From an uncultured Pelagibacteraceae bacterium (GTDB lineage Bacteria; Pseudomonadota; Alphaproteobacteria; Pelagibacterales; Pelagibacteraceae), in NCBI GenBank assembly GCA_902569185.1, contig CACFTH010000002.1, positions 55,723 to 119,722 on the forward strand: DNA of 64,000 nucleotides, in the 5' to 3' direction. Under the pieces are notes generated by a model that saw nothing but the letters and a program-made list of their open reading frames with translations, searched no databases and had not been told where the DNA came from. The position numbers were made by a program, and so were the translations under genes. Shown piece by piece: positions 37,125-48,541 of this stretch (the stretch's first letter is position 1; the number at the start of each line of letters is the position of its first letter).

Positions 37125-37391
37125 CTATTTATTGATTTTTTTTATTTTTTTTGAAACTCTTGCTATTTTCCTAGATGCATTCTCTTTTTTTACAACCCCA
37201 GTTTTAGCAATTTTCATTAATTCAGATTGAAATTTTGGGAAAAACTTATTTATTTCTTTTATATCTTTCTTTTCGATTAACTTATTGATTTTTTTAATTG
37301 CTAATTTATATCTACTTCGTCTTAATTTATTGACTAATGATTGTCTTTTAACCCTTTTTACTCTTCTTATTGCTGATTTGGTGTTAGGCAT
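37125..37391 (-). CDS. rpsT: 30S ribosomal protein S20
   Basis: 88 residues, very basic. The N-terminus MPNTKSAIRRVKRVKRQSLVNKLRRS and the end KTGVVKKENASRKIARVSKKIKKIN are S20 hallmarks (KRVRxxxxRxxxN...K..I.KN.A.RK.SRL). It binds 16S rRNA early in small-subunit assembly. The mutM-rpsT-dnaA order is typical for alphaproteobacteria. Confidence 0.95.
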   Translation of the reverse strand: MPNTKSAIRRVKRVKRQSLVNKLRRSRYKLAIKKINKLIEKKDIKEINKFFPKFQSELMKIAKTGVVKKENASRKIARVSKKIKKINK

Positions 37392-37435
37392 TTATGGCAG
37401 ATATATATCTTAAGAATAATGAGGTCAACATTTAA

Positions 37436-38302
37436 CTATTTTTGACATTTTAAGCAATAAAATGTTGAACGATTGGAAATGTATATTTTTTTAATTAATC
37501 CTCTACAACCTGGCTTTTTACACATCTGATCACTCCTGTTATAAACCATAAAATTCTGTTGGAAATTACCATTATTTCCATAAACGCCCTTAAAATCTCT
37601 TATGCTTGAACCTCCTAGTGAAATTGCCTTTTTTAAAGTTATCTTTGTATTTCGGATAATCTTTTTTGTTTCTAGAGGGCTTAAATTTTTAGATATTTTT
37701 TTTGGATTAACTGAACTTAAATTTAGTATTTCATTAACATAAATGTTTCCTAAACCTGATACTATTTTTTGATCCATTAAAAGGCTTTTAGTGTTCTTTT
37801 TTATATTTCGAATTTTTTTATTTAAGTAAATATAGTTAAATTCTGAATTTAAAGGTTCTGGTCCTAAATTTTGAAGATGGTTATTTAAATGTCGATGATT
37901 AGGTGAAATTAGTTTTATAAATCCAAATTTTCTTACATCATTATAAATTAGCTTAACTTTGTTATTAAATTGAATAATAAAATGGTTGTGCTTTTTATTG
38001 ATTTCATTATCAAAATAAAAACTTGTTTTTAAAATTTTTTTTAAATTTTCTTTTGAAATAAATATTTTTCCTGTCATACCAAGATGTATTAAAATAGTAA
38101 AATTATTCTCTAGACCAAGTAGCAAGAACTTAGATCTTCTTTTGATAAATATTATTTTTTGATGCTCAATAATTCTTTCGAAATTTCTTTTTATTTTATA
38201 CCTTAAATTTCTATTAAAAATCGTCACTTTTTTAATTTTAAGGCCATTAATAAATGATTGTAGCGATCTTCTAACAACTTCAACTTCGGGTAATTCTGGC
38301 AT
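37436..38302 (-). CDS. mutM: Formamidopyrimidine-DNA glycosylase
   Basis: 288 residues. The N-terminal MPELPEVEVVRRSL supplies the catalytic Pro2/Glu3; the helix-two-turn-helix lies around 165-185 (MDQKIVSGLGNIYVNEIL); and the C-terminal zinc finger is C-x4-C-x16-C-x2-C (CKKPGC ... CLKC). It excises 8-oxoguanine and ring-opened purines. The first Met is removed in the mature enzyme, so the start is certain. Divergent from ubiE with 16 bp between the starts. Confidence 0.95.
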   Translation of the reverse strand: MPELPEVEVVRRSLQSFINGLKIKKVTIFNRNLRYKIKRNFERIIEHQKIIFIKRRSKFLLLGLENNFTILIHLGMTGKIFISKENLKKILKTSFYFDNEINKKHNHFIIQFNNKVKLIYNDVRKFGFIKLISPNHRHLNNHLQNLGPEPLNSEFNYIYLNKKIRNIKKNTKSLLMDQKIVSGLGNIYVNEILNLSSVNPKKISKNLSPLETKKIIRNTKITLKKAISLGGSSIRDFKGVYGNNGNFQQNFMVYNRSDQMCKKPGCRGLIKKIYISNRSTFYCLKCQK

Positions 38303-38318
38303 ATAACTTAGTGTAAAA

Positions 38319-39023
38319 ATGAAAAATATTAATCAGTCAAAAGAAGCAACTGTAACAAAAGTCTTCAATGATGTCTCCAATAAATATGACCTTATGAACG
38401 ACATAATGTCTTTTGGGGCTCATAGAGTTTGGAAAAATAAACTTATAGATTGGATGAATCCCGGTAAGAATGATCACGCAATCGATATTGCTTCAGGAAC
38501 TGGCGATGTAGCTAAAGCTTTTCTAAAAAGAACCGATTTTACTGGAATTGTAAAATGCGTCGAGCCAAATAAAAATATGCTTGAGGCGGGGAAAAAAAAA
38601 TTAGAAAAATTTAAAAACATAAAATGGTTTTGTTCTTCGGCAGAAAAACTACCATTTAAAGATGAAACCTTCGATATATATGTTGTAAGTTTTGGTATAA
38701 GAAATTTTTCAAATATCAATGTTGCACTTAAAGAAAGTAAAAGAGTTTTAAAAACTGGAGGTAGATTTTTATGTTTAGAATTTTCTAAAGTGAATAATGA
38801 AGTTCTATCTACAATTTATGACGGATATTCAAAATTAATTCCATATTTGGGAAAATATATAGTTGGTAAATCTGAGCCATATGATTATTTAGTAAAAAGT
38901 ATTAATGATTTTTACAGTCAAGATGAGTTATTAAACTTAATCAAATCAGCTGGCTTTGAAAATACAGAATATAGAGACTTGTCAGGTGGAATTGCAGCAA
39001 TCCATTCGGGCTGGAAAATATAA
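38319..39023 (+). CDS. ubiE: Ubiquinone biosynthesis C-methyltransferase UbiE
   Basis: 234 residues. Family motifs: VFNDVSNKYDLMNDIMSFGAHRVWKNKLI at the N-terminus, the SAM-binding AIDIASGTGDVAKAF, the post-I region VEPNKNMLEAGKKK, and YVVSFGIRNFSNINVALKESKRVLKTGGR. It methylates the benzoquinol ring in ubiquinone synthesis. Two bases separate it from ubiB, and the two act in the same pathway. Confidence 0.95.
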   Translation: MKNINQSKEATVTKVFNDVSNKYDLMNDIMSFGAHRVWKNKLIDWMNPGKNDHAIDIASGTGDVAKAFLKRTDFTGIVKCVEPNKNMLEAGKKKLEKFKNIKWFCSSAEKLPFKDETFDIYVVSFGIRNFSNINVALKESKRVLKTGGRFLCLEFSKVNNEVLSTIYDGYSKLIPYLGKYIVGKSEPYDYLVKSINDFYSQDELLNLIKSAGFENTEYRDLSGGIAAIHSGWKI

Positions 39024-39025
39024 GA

Positions 39026-40591
39026 ATGTTTAAAAAAATTTATAATTTATTTAAAATCTTAAGAAAACTATCAATATCTGGGGCAATTGAAACCTTGGAT
39101 CAACTTAGACCTGTACCTTTTGGTCTTAAAATTTTATTTAATATATTTTCATTGGGATCAAATAAAAATGAAAAAAGTTTAGATAAATCACCCGGCGAAA
39201 AACTGTGTGGGTCGTTAGAGGATATGGGTACAACATTTATTAAACTTGGTCAATTTTTGGCGACGAGACCCGATATAATTGGAGATAAAATTGCTAGAGA
39301 TTTAGAGAAACTTCAAGATAAACTTCCCGCATTTGATACTGAAAAAGCTAAAAACATTATAGAGAAAGAAATAGGATCAAAATCCTTTAAAAATATCTTA
39401 TCTTTGAGCAAACCAATTGCAGCAGCATCAATCGCTCAGGTGCATTTTGCAAAGATAAGGATTGATGATCAAGAGAAGGATCTTGCTATAAAAATCTTAA
39501 GACCAAATATACATTCTCTTGTAAATGAAGAACTTGATGCTTTAATGTTTTTAGCATTTTTAATCGAAAGTATTTTTAAAAAGACTAAAAGATTAAAGTT
39601 AGTTGAGGTTATTAGTCTTTTAAAAGAAATAACGAATGTTGAAATGGATTTAAGATTTGAAGCCGCTGCCGCTGGTGAGTTAAGAGATAATACTATTAAT
39701 GACGAAGGTATAATTGTTCCTAAAATTTATTGGAATTATACATCTAAGAGAATTTTAACTTTAGATAGAATAGATGGTGTTTCAATTCGAGAGGTTGAGC
39801 AACTTAAAGCATTGGGTATAGACCGTAAAAAAGTTTCTAGAAATCTAATCCAGTTATTTCTTAAACAAGCAGTAAGAGATGGTTTTTTTCACGCAGACAT
39901 GCATCAAGGAAACCTTTTTGTAGATAAAAACGGAAATATTATGCCTGTTGATTTTGGTATTATGGGAAGATTAGATAAAAATAACAAAAAATACTTAGCT
40001 GAAATTCTTTTTGGTTTTATCGAGAGAGATTATGTCAAAGTAGCTGAGATACATTTTTTAGCAGGACTTGTTCCTCCAAATACTTCGAAAGATGATTTAG
40101 CCCAAGCGCTTAGATCGATTGGTGAGCCAATATTTGGACAATCAATAAAAGATATCTCGGGTGGTAATTTATTAGGACAATTATTTGAAATTACTGAAAA
40201 ATTTAATATGCATACACAAACGCAACTATTATTGCTTCAAAAAACAATGGTAGTAGTTGAAGGTGTTGCTAGAAAATTAGATCCGGATACAAATATTTGG
40301 GAAGTTTCAAGACCTGTTTTAGAAAATTGGATCAAAAGTGTTAAAGGACCAGAGTCCACAATTAAAAAAACACTAGAGATATCAAAAGATATATTAGACC
40401 GAATACCTGATTTACCAAAAGTTATGGACAATGCAAATACTACATTGCAAATGATTGCCGAAGGGAAGTTAAACCTTAGTGCCTTAAATGGGAGAAATTT
40501 TGAACTAGAGGAATTAAAACTTAAAAATTTAAGAAATAATATGGTTATAATTTTTTTAAGTATTGTAATAATTGTTTATATAGTATTTTAA
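39026..40591 (+). CDS. ubiB: UbiB-family atypical kinase (ubiquinone biosynthesis)
   Basis: 521 residues of the ABC1/ADCK family. The KxGQ motif appears as FIKLGQFLATRPDII, the ATP-binding alanine-rich loop as AAASIAQVHFA, the catalytic region as FFHADMHQGNLFVD and the metal motif as PVDFGIMGRL. The C-terminus has one clear membrane helix (about 502-520), where E. coli UbiB has two. It supports lipid-precursor handling in ubiquinone synthesis. Between ubiE and coaBC in a rightward run with spacers of 2 and 6 bp. Confidence 0.93.
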   Translation: MFKKIYNLFKILRKLSISGAIETLDQLRPVPFGLKILFNIFSLGSNKNEKSLDKSPGEKLCGSLEDMGTTFIKLGQFLATRPDIIGDKIARDLEKLQDKLPAFDTEKAKNIIEKEIGSKSFKNILSLSKPIAAASIAQVHFAKIRIDDQEKDLAIKILRPNIHSLVNEELDALMFLAFLIESIFKKTKRLKLVEVISLLKEITNVEMDLRFEAAAAGELRDNTINDEGIIVPKIYWNYTSKRILTLDRIDGVSIREVEQLKALGIDRKKVSRNLIQLFLKQAVRDGFFHADMHQGNLFVDKNGNIMPVDFGIMGRLDKNNKKYLAEILFGFIERDYVKVAEIHFLAGLVPPNTSKDDLAQALRSIGEPIFGQSIKDISGGNLLGQLFEITEKFNMHTQTQLLLLQKTMVVVEGVARKLDPDTNIWEVSRPVLENWIKSVKGPESTIKKTLEISKDILDRIPDLPKVMDNANTTLQMIAEGKLNLSALNGRNFELEELKLKNLRNNMVIIFLSIVIIVYIVF

Positions 40592-40597
40592 TTAAAA

Positions 40598-41824
40598 ATG
40601 GATTTAAAAAATAAAAAAATATTGTTAGTCATTGGAGGAGGAATTTCTGCCTACAAATCTTTAGATTTAATTAGGCTCTTACAAAGAAAAAGTTGTTCAG
40701 TTAAAGTGATTTTAACAAAAACAGGAAAAAAATTTGTAACATCTCTGTCAATTTCATCTTTATCAAAAAGTAGAGTTTTTGAGGATACATTTGATGAAAA
40801 GAATAATGGTAAAATCGATCATATAAATCTCTCGAGGTGGGCTGATATAATTATTGCTCTACCCTCAACTGCAAACTTTATGTCAAAACTCTCAAGAGGC
40901 TCAGCCGATGATTTAGCTACAACAGTTATTCTTGCGTCTGATAAGCAAACATTTCTTGTTCCAGCCATGAATGTAAGAATGTGGGAACATAAGGCAACTC
41001 AAAGAAATTTAAATAAGTTATTTAGTTATGGATATAAGTTCATTGGGCCTATAGATGGCGAGATGGCTTGTGGTGAATATGGAAAAGGAAAGATGTCTAG
41101 TCCTAGACAAATAGTTTCATATCTAGAAAAATATTTTAAACAAAAAGATTACTTAAAAAAGAAAAATATAAAGGCAACAGTAACTACTGGTCCTACTCGA
41201 GAGTATATTGATCCAGTAAGATATATTTCTAATGAGTCTAGTGGAAAACAAGGATATGAGATTGCTCTAGAACTATCTAGATTAGGAATTCAAACAACTT
41301 TAATATCTGGACCTACAAATATAAATTATTCAAAAGAAATTAAAGTAAAAAAAGTAATTTCTGGTAAGCAAATGCTTAGTGAAGTAAAAAAAAATCTTCC
41401 TACAGATATTGTGGTGTGTACAGCAGCTGTATCAGATTTTGTACCACTTTTAAAAAATAAACAAAAACTTAAAAAAAAATTGAATTTCAGTGAAATCAAA
41501 CTAGAAAAAAACCCTGATATACTTGAATTCTTAGGAAAAAATAATAGATTTAAACCAAAACTTTTAGTTGGTTTTTCTGCAGAGACAGAAAATCTTTTAA
41601 AAAATTCAATTGAAAAAATGCGAGAAAAATACTGCGATATAATAATTGCGAACGATGTATCAAATAAAGAAATTGGTTTTAACTCAGAATTTAATGAGGT
41701 AATTGTAATTGATAAAAGTGGCGAAACAGAAAAAATTAAAAAAAATTCCAAAAAATTTATAGCTTCTATCATAGCAAAAAAAATCGTTAATTCTTTCTTA
41801 GATATTAAAAAAAGACTTAATTAA
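40598..41824 (+). CDS. coaBC: Bifunctional phosphopantothenoylcysteine decarboxylase/synthetase
   Basis: 408 residues. The CoaC half (about 1-185) has GGGISAYKSLDLIR, the catalytic His in KIDHINLSRWAD, PAMNVRMWEHKAT and the catalytic Cys in GEMACGEYGKGKMSS. The CoaB half (about 190-400) has TTGPTREYIDPVRYISNESSGKQGYEIA, AAVSDF and KLEKNPDIL with the CTP-site lysine. It carries out two successive steps of coenzyme A synthesis. Its stop codon overlaps the next start (TAATG). Confidence 0.96.
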   Translation: MDLKNKKILLVIGGGISAYKSLDLIRLLQRKSCSVKVILTKTGKKFVTSLSISSLSKSRVFEDTFDEKNNGKIDHINLSRWADIIIALPSTANFMSKLSRGSADDLATTVILASDKQTFLVPAMNVRMWEHKATQRNLNKLFSYGYKFIGPIDGEMACGEYGKGKMSSPRQIVSYLEKYFKQKDYLKKKNIKATVTTGPTREYIDPVRYISNESSGKQGYEIALELSRLGIQTTLISGPTNINYSKEIKVKKVISGKQMLSEVKKNLPTDIVVCTAAVSDFVPLLKNKQKLKKKLNFSEIKLEKNPDILEFLGKNNRFKPKLLVGFSAETENLLKNSIEKMREKYCDIIIANDVSNKEIGFNSEFNEVIVIDKSGETEKIKKNSKKFIASIIAKKIVNSFLDIKKRLN

Positions 41825-42585
41825 TGATGGAATTAAATACTTCTGAACTTAAAAAATATTCCCGCCAATTAATTTTAAAAAATATTGGAATTTCAGGGCA
41901 AAAAAAAATTTTTAATTCCAAAATTCTAATAATAGGAGCTGGTGGATTAGGTTGCCCATTGTTACTTTATTTGACTTACTCAGGGGCTGGAAACCTAGGA
42001 ATTGTCGATAATGATAAAATTGAAATTTCAAATTTAAGCAGACAAGTACTTTTTACAAAAAACGATTTAGGTAAATTTAAAGCTACAATATCAAAAAAAT
42101 TTATTAGGAAAATTAATAGAAAGATTGTAGTTAAAACCTATCTTAAAAAAATTAATAAAGAAAATATCCACTCTATTGCAAAAAACTATGATTATATTTG
42201 TGATGGTACAGATAATTTCAAATCAAGATTATTAATAAATGATTATTGCATTAAATATAAAAAAATTCTAATTTCTTCGGCTATTAGTAAGTATGATGGA
42301 CATATTTTTAGCTTTAATTTTAAAAAAGATGGACCTTGTCTGAGATGCTTTATGCCAAATATACCTTCATTAGAACAGAATTGTGAGACTGACGGAATTA
42401 TGTCTACACTTGCGGGAATAGCTGGATCTATTCAGGCGAATGAGGTTATCAAATCGATTTTAAATATTGGAAAGCCTTTAAGAAATGAAATAATGATATT
42501 TAATTCGTTGAATCTCAGTTTTAGAAAAGTAAAATTAAATAAAAATTCAAATTGTAAAAACCATTTACATGTTTTACGTAAATAA
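41824..42585 (+). CDS. ThiF/MoeB/HesA-family adenylyltransferase
   Basis: 253 residues of the E1-like family. The N-terminal YSRQLILKNIGISGQKKIFNSKILIIGAGGLGCPLLLYL binds ATP, DNDKIEISNLSRQVLF follows, DGTDNFKSRLLINDYC is the adenylation aspartate, and NCETDGIMSTLAGIAGSIQANEVIK corresponds to the MoeB crossover loop. One zinc pair is CLRC; the usual second CxxC near the C-terminus is CKNH here, so zinc may be held by three Cys and one His. It activates a ThiS or MoaD-like carrier for sulfur transfer; no carrier gene is adjacent. Confidence 0.9.
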   Translation: MMELNTSELKKYSRQLILKNIGISGQKKIFNSKILIIGAGGLGCPLLLYLTYSGAGNLGIVDNDKIEISNLSRQVLFTKNDLGKFKATISKKFIRKINRKIVVKTYLKKINKENIHSIAKNYDYICDGTDNFKSRLLINDYCIKYKKILISSAISKYDGHIFSFNFKKDGPCLRCFMPNIPSLEQNCETDGIMSTLAGIAGSIQANEVIKSILNIGKPLRNEIMIFNSLNLSFRKVKLNKNSNCKNHLHVLRK

Positions 42586-43021
42586 AATACTCTTTTTTTA
42601 TTTTATAATATTAATAGGATCAACAAGTTTTGCAGACGAAGGGTATTACCTTACGTTAAGAAATGACCAAGTAAATTTAAGGCAGGGACCATCGCTAAAT
42701 TATCCAATTAAATTAGTCTATAATAAGAAATTTTTACCAATTTTAATTAAAGATAAATCGGGAAATTTTAGAAAAGTTTTAGATCATGAAAATAATTCTG
42801 GTTGGATACATATATCCCAGCTTTCTAAAAAAAAAGCAGCACTAAGTATTTTAGATGAGTTAATAGTTTTTCAAAAGCCGTCTATTTATTCTAAGCCATT
42901 AGTAAAATTAGAAATTGGAAGATTATGTTTGGTAAAAAAATGTAAAAATGATTGGTGCAAAATTAAAACTGGTAGTTACTCAGGCTGGGTTGAAAAACAA
43001 AATTTGAGAGGAAGACTTTAA
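42569..43021 (+). CDS. Periplasmic SH3-domain protein
   Basis: 150 residues. A signal peptide (about 1-22, ending STSFADE) leads into two bacterial SH3 repeats: about 29-85 (VNLRQGPSLNYPIKLVYNKKFLPILIKD...GWIHISQLS) and about 90-147 (ELIVFQKPSIYSKPLVKLEIGRLCLVKKC..WCKIKTGSYSGWVEKQNLRG). Such proteins usually bind peptidoglycan or regulate hydrolases in the periplasm. It overlaps the E1-like gene by 17 bp and the convergent DUF2061 gene by 4 bp. Confidence 0.85.
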   Translation: MFYVNKILFFYFIILIGSTSFADEGYYLTLRNDQVNLRQGPSLNYPIKLVYNKKFLPILIKDKSGNFRKVLDHENNSGWIHISQLSKKKAALSILDELIVFQKPSIYSKPLVKLEIGRLCLVKKCKNDWCKIKTGSYSGWVEKQNLRGRL

Positions 43022-43272
43022 TTTTTAGATTTTTTCATTACTTTAGAGGTCCAAAACTTATCTAAAAGAAAATACCATACAGAATTCGCAAGTGGCTCAA
43101 CAATTGCATCTGTTAATGCTATGTAGAAAGATACATCTGCAACCAACATTAATACAGTAATTGCAATTGCAAAGTGACCAATTGTGTAGACAATTGTTCT
43201 CAATATAGATCCTCTATTTGAAGCGTAGACTTTCTTTGAAGCGTTAAAAATACCTGATGTTAACTCTGTCAT
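43018..43272 (-). CDS. DUF2061-like small membrane protein
   Basis: 84 residues with two or three hydrophobic helices. The pattern SILRTIVYTIGHFAIAITVLMLV..ALTDAIVEPLANSVWYFLLDKFW resembles DUF2061 (R-S-hydrophobic helix, then E...N...Y...DK.W). Its function is unknown. It begins one base after the katG stop codon and is therefore almost certainly on the katG mRNA, suggesting a role linked to peroxide stress or heme supply, which is inference. Confidence 0.7.
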   Translation of the reverse strand: MTELTSGIFNASKKVYASNRGSILRTIVYTIGHFAIAITVLMLVADVSFYIALTDAIVEPLANSVWYFLLDKFWTSKVMKKSKN

Positions 43273-43273
43273 T

Positions 43274-45457
<2,184 letters not shown>

Positions 45458-45478
45458 CTAAATTATAATTATAACTAC

Positions 45479-45506
45479 TTTATAATTATTCTAAAGTATG
45501 TGTCAA
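45479..45506 (-). promoter_or_regulatory. katG promoter with overlapping Irr box (ICE)
   Basis: On the minus strand TTGACA (45506-45501) is followed after 16 bp by TATAAA (45484-45479), a good sigma-70-type promoter 28 bp from the katG start. Over its spacer and -10 lies TTTAGAATAATTATAAA (45495-45479), which matches the alphaproteobacterial Irr operator TTTAGAA-N3-TTCTAAA in 13 of 14 positions. A further half-site TTTAGAA (45462-45456) sits next to the start codon. The irr gene is directly upstream, so Irr binding here would block katG transcription. Confidence 0.65.
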
Positions 45507-45529
45507 TACAACAAGATCTTTTTTTTGGA

Positions 45530-45952
45530 TTAATTATTATTTTCTAATCTTATTACAACTTCAACGTTTTTGATTTTCTTACCTTTTGGCGCATCTGGAA
45601 GTTTTTGAAAGGTAATTTTGTCGCTCCTAATATCAATCACTTTCCCATTGTCAAAAAAGTGATGATGAGATTTAATATTAGTGTCATAATACGAAGTATT
45701 ATTTTCCAAAGAGAATTCCTTTAGATGCCCTGCACTTTTTAGTGCGTGCACAGTGTTGTAAAAAGTAGCAGTAGAAATTTTTTTTGACCTTTTTAAATTC
45801 ATAGAGTTTTTTAATTCTTCAACTGTGAAATGAAATGTTTTTTTTCTATTGAAGAGAAATTTGCTTATTTCTACTCTTTGATTTGTGGGTCTGAGACCTG
45901 AAGATCTGAGTTTATCTATAAAAGTCTTATTTTTGCTATTCATTTTATGCAT
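45530..45952 (-). CDS. irr: Iron response regulator Irr (Fur family)
   Basis: 140 residues. The N-terminal winged helix (about 8-85) reads RSSGLRPTNQRVEISKFLFN and STATFYNTVHALKSAGHLKEF, and the heme/metal-binding site is the histidine cluster SHHHFFDNG, the hallmark of Irr rather than Fur or Mur. The adjacency to fabA-fabB-fabI is the standard alphaproteobacterial irr neighbourhood. Irr represses iron- and heme-using genes when heme is scarce. A second in-frame ATG nine bases downstream (45943) could also be the start. katG follows on the same strand after 78 bp. Confidence 0.92.
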   Translation of the reverse strand: MHKMNSKNKTFIDKLRSSGLRPTNQRVEISKFLFNRKKTFHFTVEELKNSMNLKRSKKISTATFYNTVHALKSAGHLKEFSLENNTSYYDTNIKSHHHFFDNGKVIDIRSDKITFQKLPDAPKGKKIKNVEVVIRLENNN

Positions 45953-46023
45953 TAACTTACTGTATAATTTTTCAATTTTATATATGATATTGATAAAAAC
46001 TCAAGCAATTGTTAACTTTCAAA

Positions 46024-46530
46024 ATGAAACAAAAAAACAATTACAACTATAACGAATTAATTGACTGTGCAAATGGCACACTTTTTGGTGAAGGCAATGC
46101 ACGTTTACCATCACCTCCAATGTTGATGTTTGACAGAATTACTCAAATTCAATCGAATGAGGGAAAATTTAAAAAGGGTATAATAAAAGCTGAATTAGAT
46201 ATTAAGGATAATATGTGGTTCTTTGATTGTCATTTCAAAAGTGATCCTGTGATGCCTGGATGTCTTGGATTAGACGCAATGTGGCAATTAGTTGGGTTTT
46301 ACTTAGGATGGATAGGTGAACCAGGTAAAGGACGTGCTTTAGGCGTAAATTCTGTTAGATTTACAGGAGAAGTTATAAAAAAAGTTAAAATGGCAACTTA
46401 TGAAGTTAATATGAAAAAAGTTTTAAAAACAGAAGGTGGGACTGTTGGTTTTGCAGATGGTATTTTAAAAGCTGACGATAAGCAGATATATACTGCGGAA
46501 AATTTAAAAGTTGGAGTTTATAAGCAATGA
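46024..46530 (+). CDS. fabA: 3-hydroxydecanoyl-ACP dehydratase/isomerase
   Basis: 168 residues from the ATG at 46024; an in-frame TTG 15 bp upstream is possible but the ATG puts the catalytic histidine at residue 70 ([15 protein letters not shown]), exactly as in E. coli. The second catalytic residue lies in [11 protein letters not shown]. It dehydrates hydroxyacyl-ACP and isomerises the C10 intermediate, so this organism makes unsaturated fatty acids anaerobically. A -10-like TATAAT is at 45963-45968. Overlaps fabB by 4 bp. Confidence 0.95.
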   Translation: MKQKNNYNYNELIDCANGTLFGEGNARLPSPPMLMFDRITQIQSNEGKFKKGIIKAELDIKDNMWFFDCHFKSDPVMPGCLGLDAMWQLVGFYLGWIGEPGKGRALGVNSVRFTGEVIKKVKMATYEVNMKKVLKTEGGTVGFADGILKADDKQIYTAENLKVGVYKQ

Positions 46531-47738
46531 AAAGAGTCGTTGTAACAGGTATTGGAATTGTTTCTTGTTTAGGTAACAATCAAAAAGAGGTTTACGAATC
46601 TCTTATAAACAACAAATCAGGAATTTCTTTTGCTGAAGAATATAAAGAACATAATTTAAAAAGCCACGTTCATGGGAAACCAAATATTAAACTTGCCGAT
46701 TACGTTGATAGAAAAGCTTTAAGGTTTATGGGAAATGGATCAGCATATAATTATGTAGCGATGAAAGAGGCTATCAATGACTCGGGTTTGGAGGACAAAG
46801 ACGTAAGTAACGTTAATTCTGGTATGGTAATGGGATCAGGAGGTCCCTCTATAGAAAATGTAATTTTAGCCGCGGACAAAACAAGAGAAAAAAATCCAAA
46901 AAAAATGGGCCCATTTATTGTACCAAGAACAATGGCGAGTACCGCATCTGCAACCCTGGCTGTTCCTTTTAAAATAAAGGGTGTTAACTATACAATTAGC
47001 TCTGCTTGCGCAACTAGTGGGCATTGTATTGGAAATGCAATGGAACTTATCCAGTTTGGAAAACAAAAAGTTATATTTGCTGGTGGTAGTGATGAAATAC
47101 ATTTTGCGATGACTGCAATGTTCGATGCGATGACTGCGTTATCTTCTAAATATAATGACTCTCCGCAAAAAGCATCTAGACCTTATGATAAAACTAGGGA
47201 CGGTTTTGTAATAGCTGGTGGAGCAGGAGTTTTGGTTTTAGAAGAATTAGAACATGCAAAAGCTAGAGGAGCAAAAATTTATGCTGAACTCACTGGTTAT
47301 GGAGCTACTTCTGATGGTTATGACATGGTTGCGCCATCGGGTGAGGGAGCGACTCGATGTATGAATTTAGCATTAAAGACAACTCGTAATAAAATCGATT
47401 ATATAAATGCTCATGGAACCTCAACACCTGTGGGAGATATAACAGAGTTAAAAGCTATAAAAGGCGCTTTCAAAGATAATGTACCAAAAATAAGCTCAAC
47501 CAAGTCTCTCTCTGGACACCCGCTGGGCGCAGCTTCAGTTCATGAAGCAATTTATTCATTAATAATGATGAAAAATAATTTTATTGCTGCTTCAGCAAAT
47601 GTGAATGAGATGGATGATGAAGCTAAGGGTTTTCCAATTGTTACAAAAGTTGAGAAAGATGTGAAATTAAATTCAGTTATGTCGAATAGCTTTGGTTTTG
47701 GTGGAACAAACGCAACTTTGATTTTTGAAAAGGTTTAA
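46527..47738 (+). CDS. fabB: 3-oxoacyl-ACP synthase I
   Basis: 403 residues. The nucleophile is Cys161 in [12 protein letters not shown], and the two catalytic histidines are in [13 protein letters not shown] and [44 protein letters not shown] and [14 protein letters not shown] complete the thiolase-fold signature. FabB elongates the unsaturated intermediate made by FabA, so the operon order fits the pathway. Two bases separate it from fabI. Confidence 0.96.
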   Translation: MKRVVVTGIGIVSCLGNNQKEVYESLINNKSGISFAEEYKEHNLKSHVHGKPNIKLADYVDRKALRFMGNGSAYNYVAMKEAINDSGLEDKDVSNVNSGMVMGSGGPSIENVILAADKTREKNPKKMGPFIVPRTMASTASATLAVPFKIKGVNYTISSACATSGHCIGNAMELIQFGKQKVIFAGGSDEIHFAMTAMFDAMTALSSKYNDSPQKASRPYDKTRDGFVIAGGAGVLVLEELEHAKARGAKIYAELTGYGATSDGYDMVAPSGEGATRCMNLALKTTRNKIDYINAHGTSTPVGDITELKAIKGAFKDNVPKISSTKSLSGHPLGAASVHEAIYSLIMMKNNFIAASANVNEMDDEAKGFPIVTKVEKDVKLNSVMSNSFGFGGTNATLIFEKV

Positions 47739-47740
47739 GA

Positions 47741-48526
47741 ATGAGTCTAGTTAAGGGTAAAAAAGGTTTAATAATGGGTGTTGCTAATGAACGATCCATA
47801 GCTTGGGGTATAGCAAAAAAACTTTCAGAAAATGGAGCCGAGCTTGCTTTTACATATCTTGGAGACGCATTAAAAAAAAGAGTTACACCTCTAGCTGAGT
47901 CCGTTAACTCAAAATTCCTTTTAGATTGTAATGTAGAAAACAAAGATGATATTAAAAAAACATTTGAGCAGATAAAAAAAACATGGGAACAAATTGATTT
48001 TGTTGTTCATGCAATCGCATTTTCAGATAGAGCAGAACTATCAGGTCAGTATATTGACACCTCAAGAGAAAATTTTACAAAAAGTATGTTGGTATCATGT
48101 TTTTCTTTTACTGAAATAGCTAAAGAGGCATCAAAAATAATGAAAAGCGGATCAAGTATGCTAACTTTAACTTACGAGTCCACTAAAGTAATACCCAACT
48201 ACAATGTAATGGGTGTTTGTAAAGCTGCTCTAGAATCAAGTGTGAAATATATTTCAAGAGACTTAGGTATAAAAGGAATTAGAGTAAATGCGATTAGTGC
48301 TGGGCCAATAAAAACTTTAGCGGCATCAGCAATTGGTGATGCAAAGTTTTTATACAAATGGAGTTCTGATCACTCATTTTTAAAAAGAAATGTTGATATT
48401 GATGATGTTGGAAAGTCTGCACTTTACTTATTAAGTGATCTTGCTGCTGGTGTAACTGGCGAAATACATTATGTTGATGCCGGTTACAATAAAGCAGGGA
48501 TGCCTGACCCCAAAAACATTACATAA
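47741..48526 (+). CDS. fabI: Enoyl-ACP reductase I (NADH)
   Basis: 261 residues of the short-chain dehydrogenase fold. GVANERSIAWGIAKKLSENGAELAFTYLG is the FabI-type cofactor loop; the catalytic Tyr and Lys are seven apart in YNVMGVCKAALES; VRVNAISAGPIKTLAASAI follows. It reduces the enoyl-ACP in the last step of each elongation cycle and is the triclosan target in other bacteria. Last of the three fab genes. Confidence 0.95.
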   Translation: MSLVKGKKGLIMGVANERSIAWGIAKKLSENGAELAFTYLGDALKKRVTPLAESVNSKFLLDCNVENKDDIKKTFEQIKKTWEQIDFVVHAIAFSDRAELSGQYIDTSRENFTKSMLVSCFSFTEIAKEASKIMKSGSSMLTLTYESTKVIPNYNVMGVCKAALESSVKYISRDLGIKGIRVNAISAGPIKTLAASAIGDAKFLYKWSSDHSFLKRNVDIDDVGKSALYLLSDLAAGVTGEIHYVDAGYNKAGMPDPKNIT

Positions 48527-48541
48527 TAATACTAATCAAAA

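Noticed and set aside
46009..46023. TTG start for fabA
   Set aside because: The downstream ATG places the catalytic histidine at residue 70, the same as in E. coli FabA.
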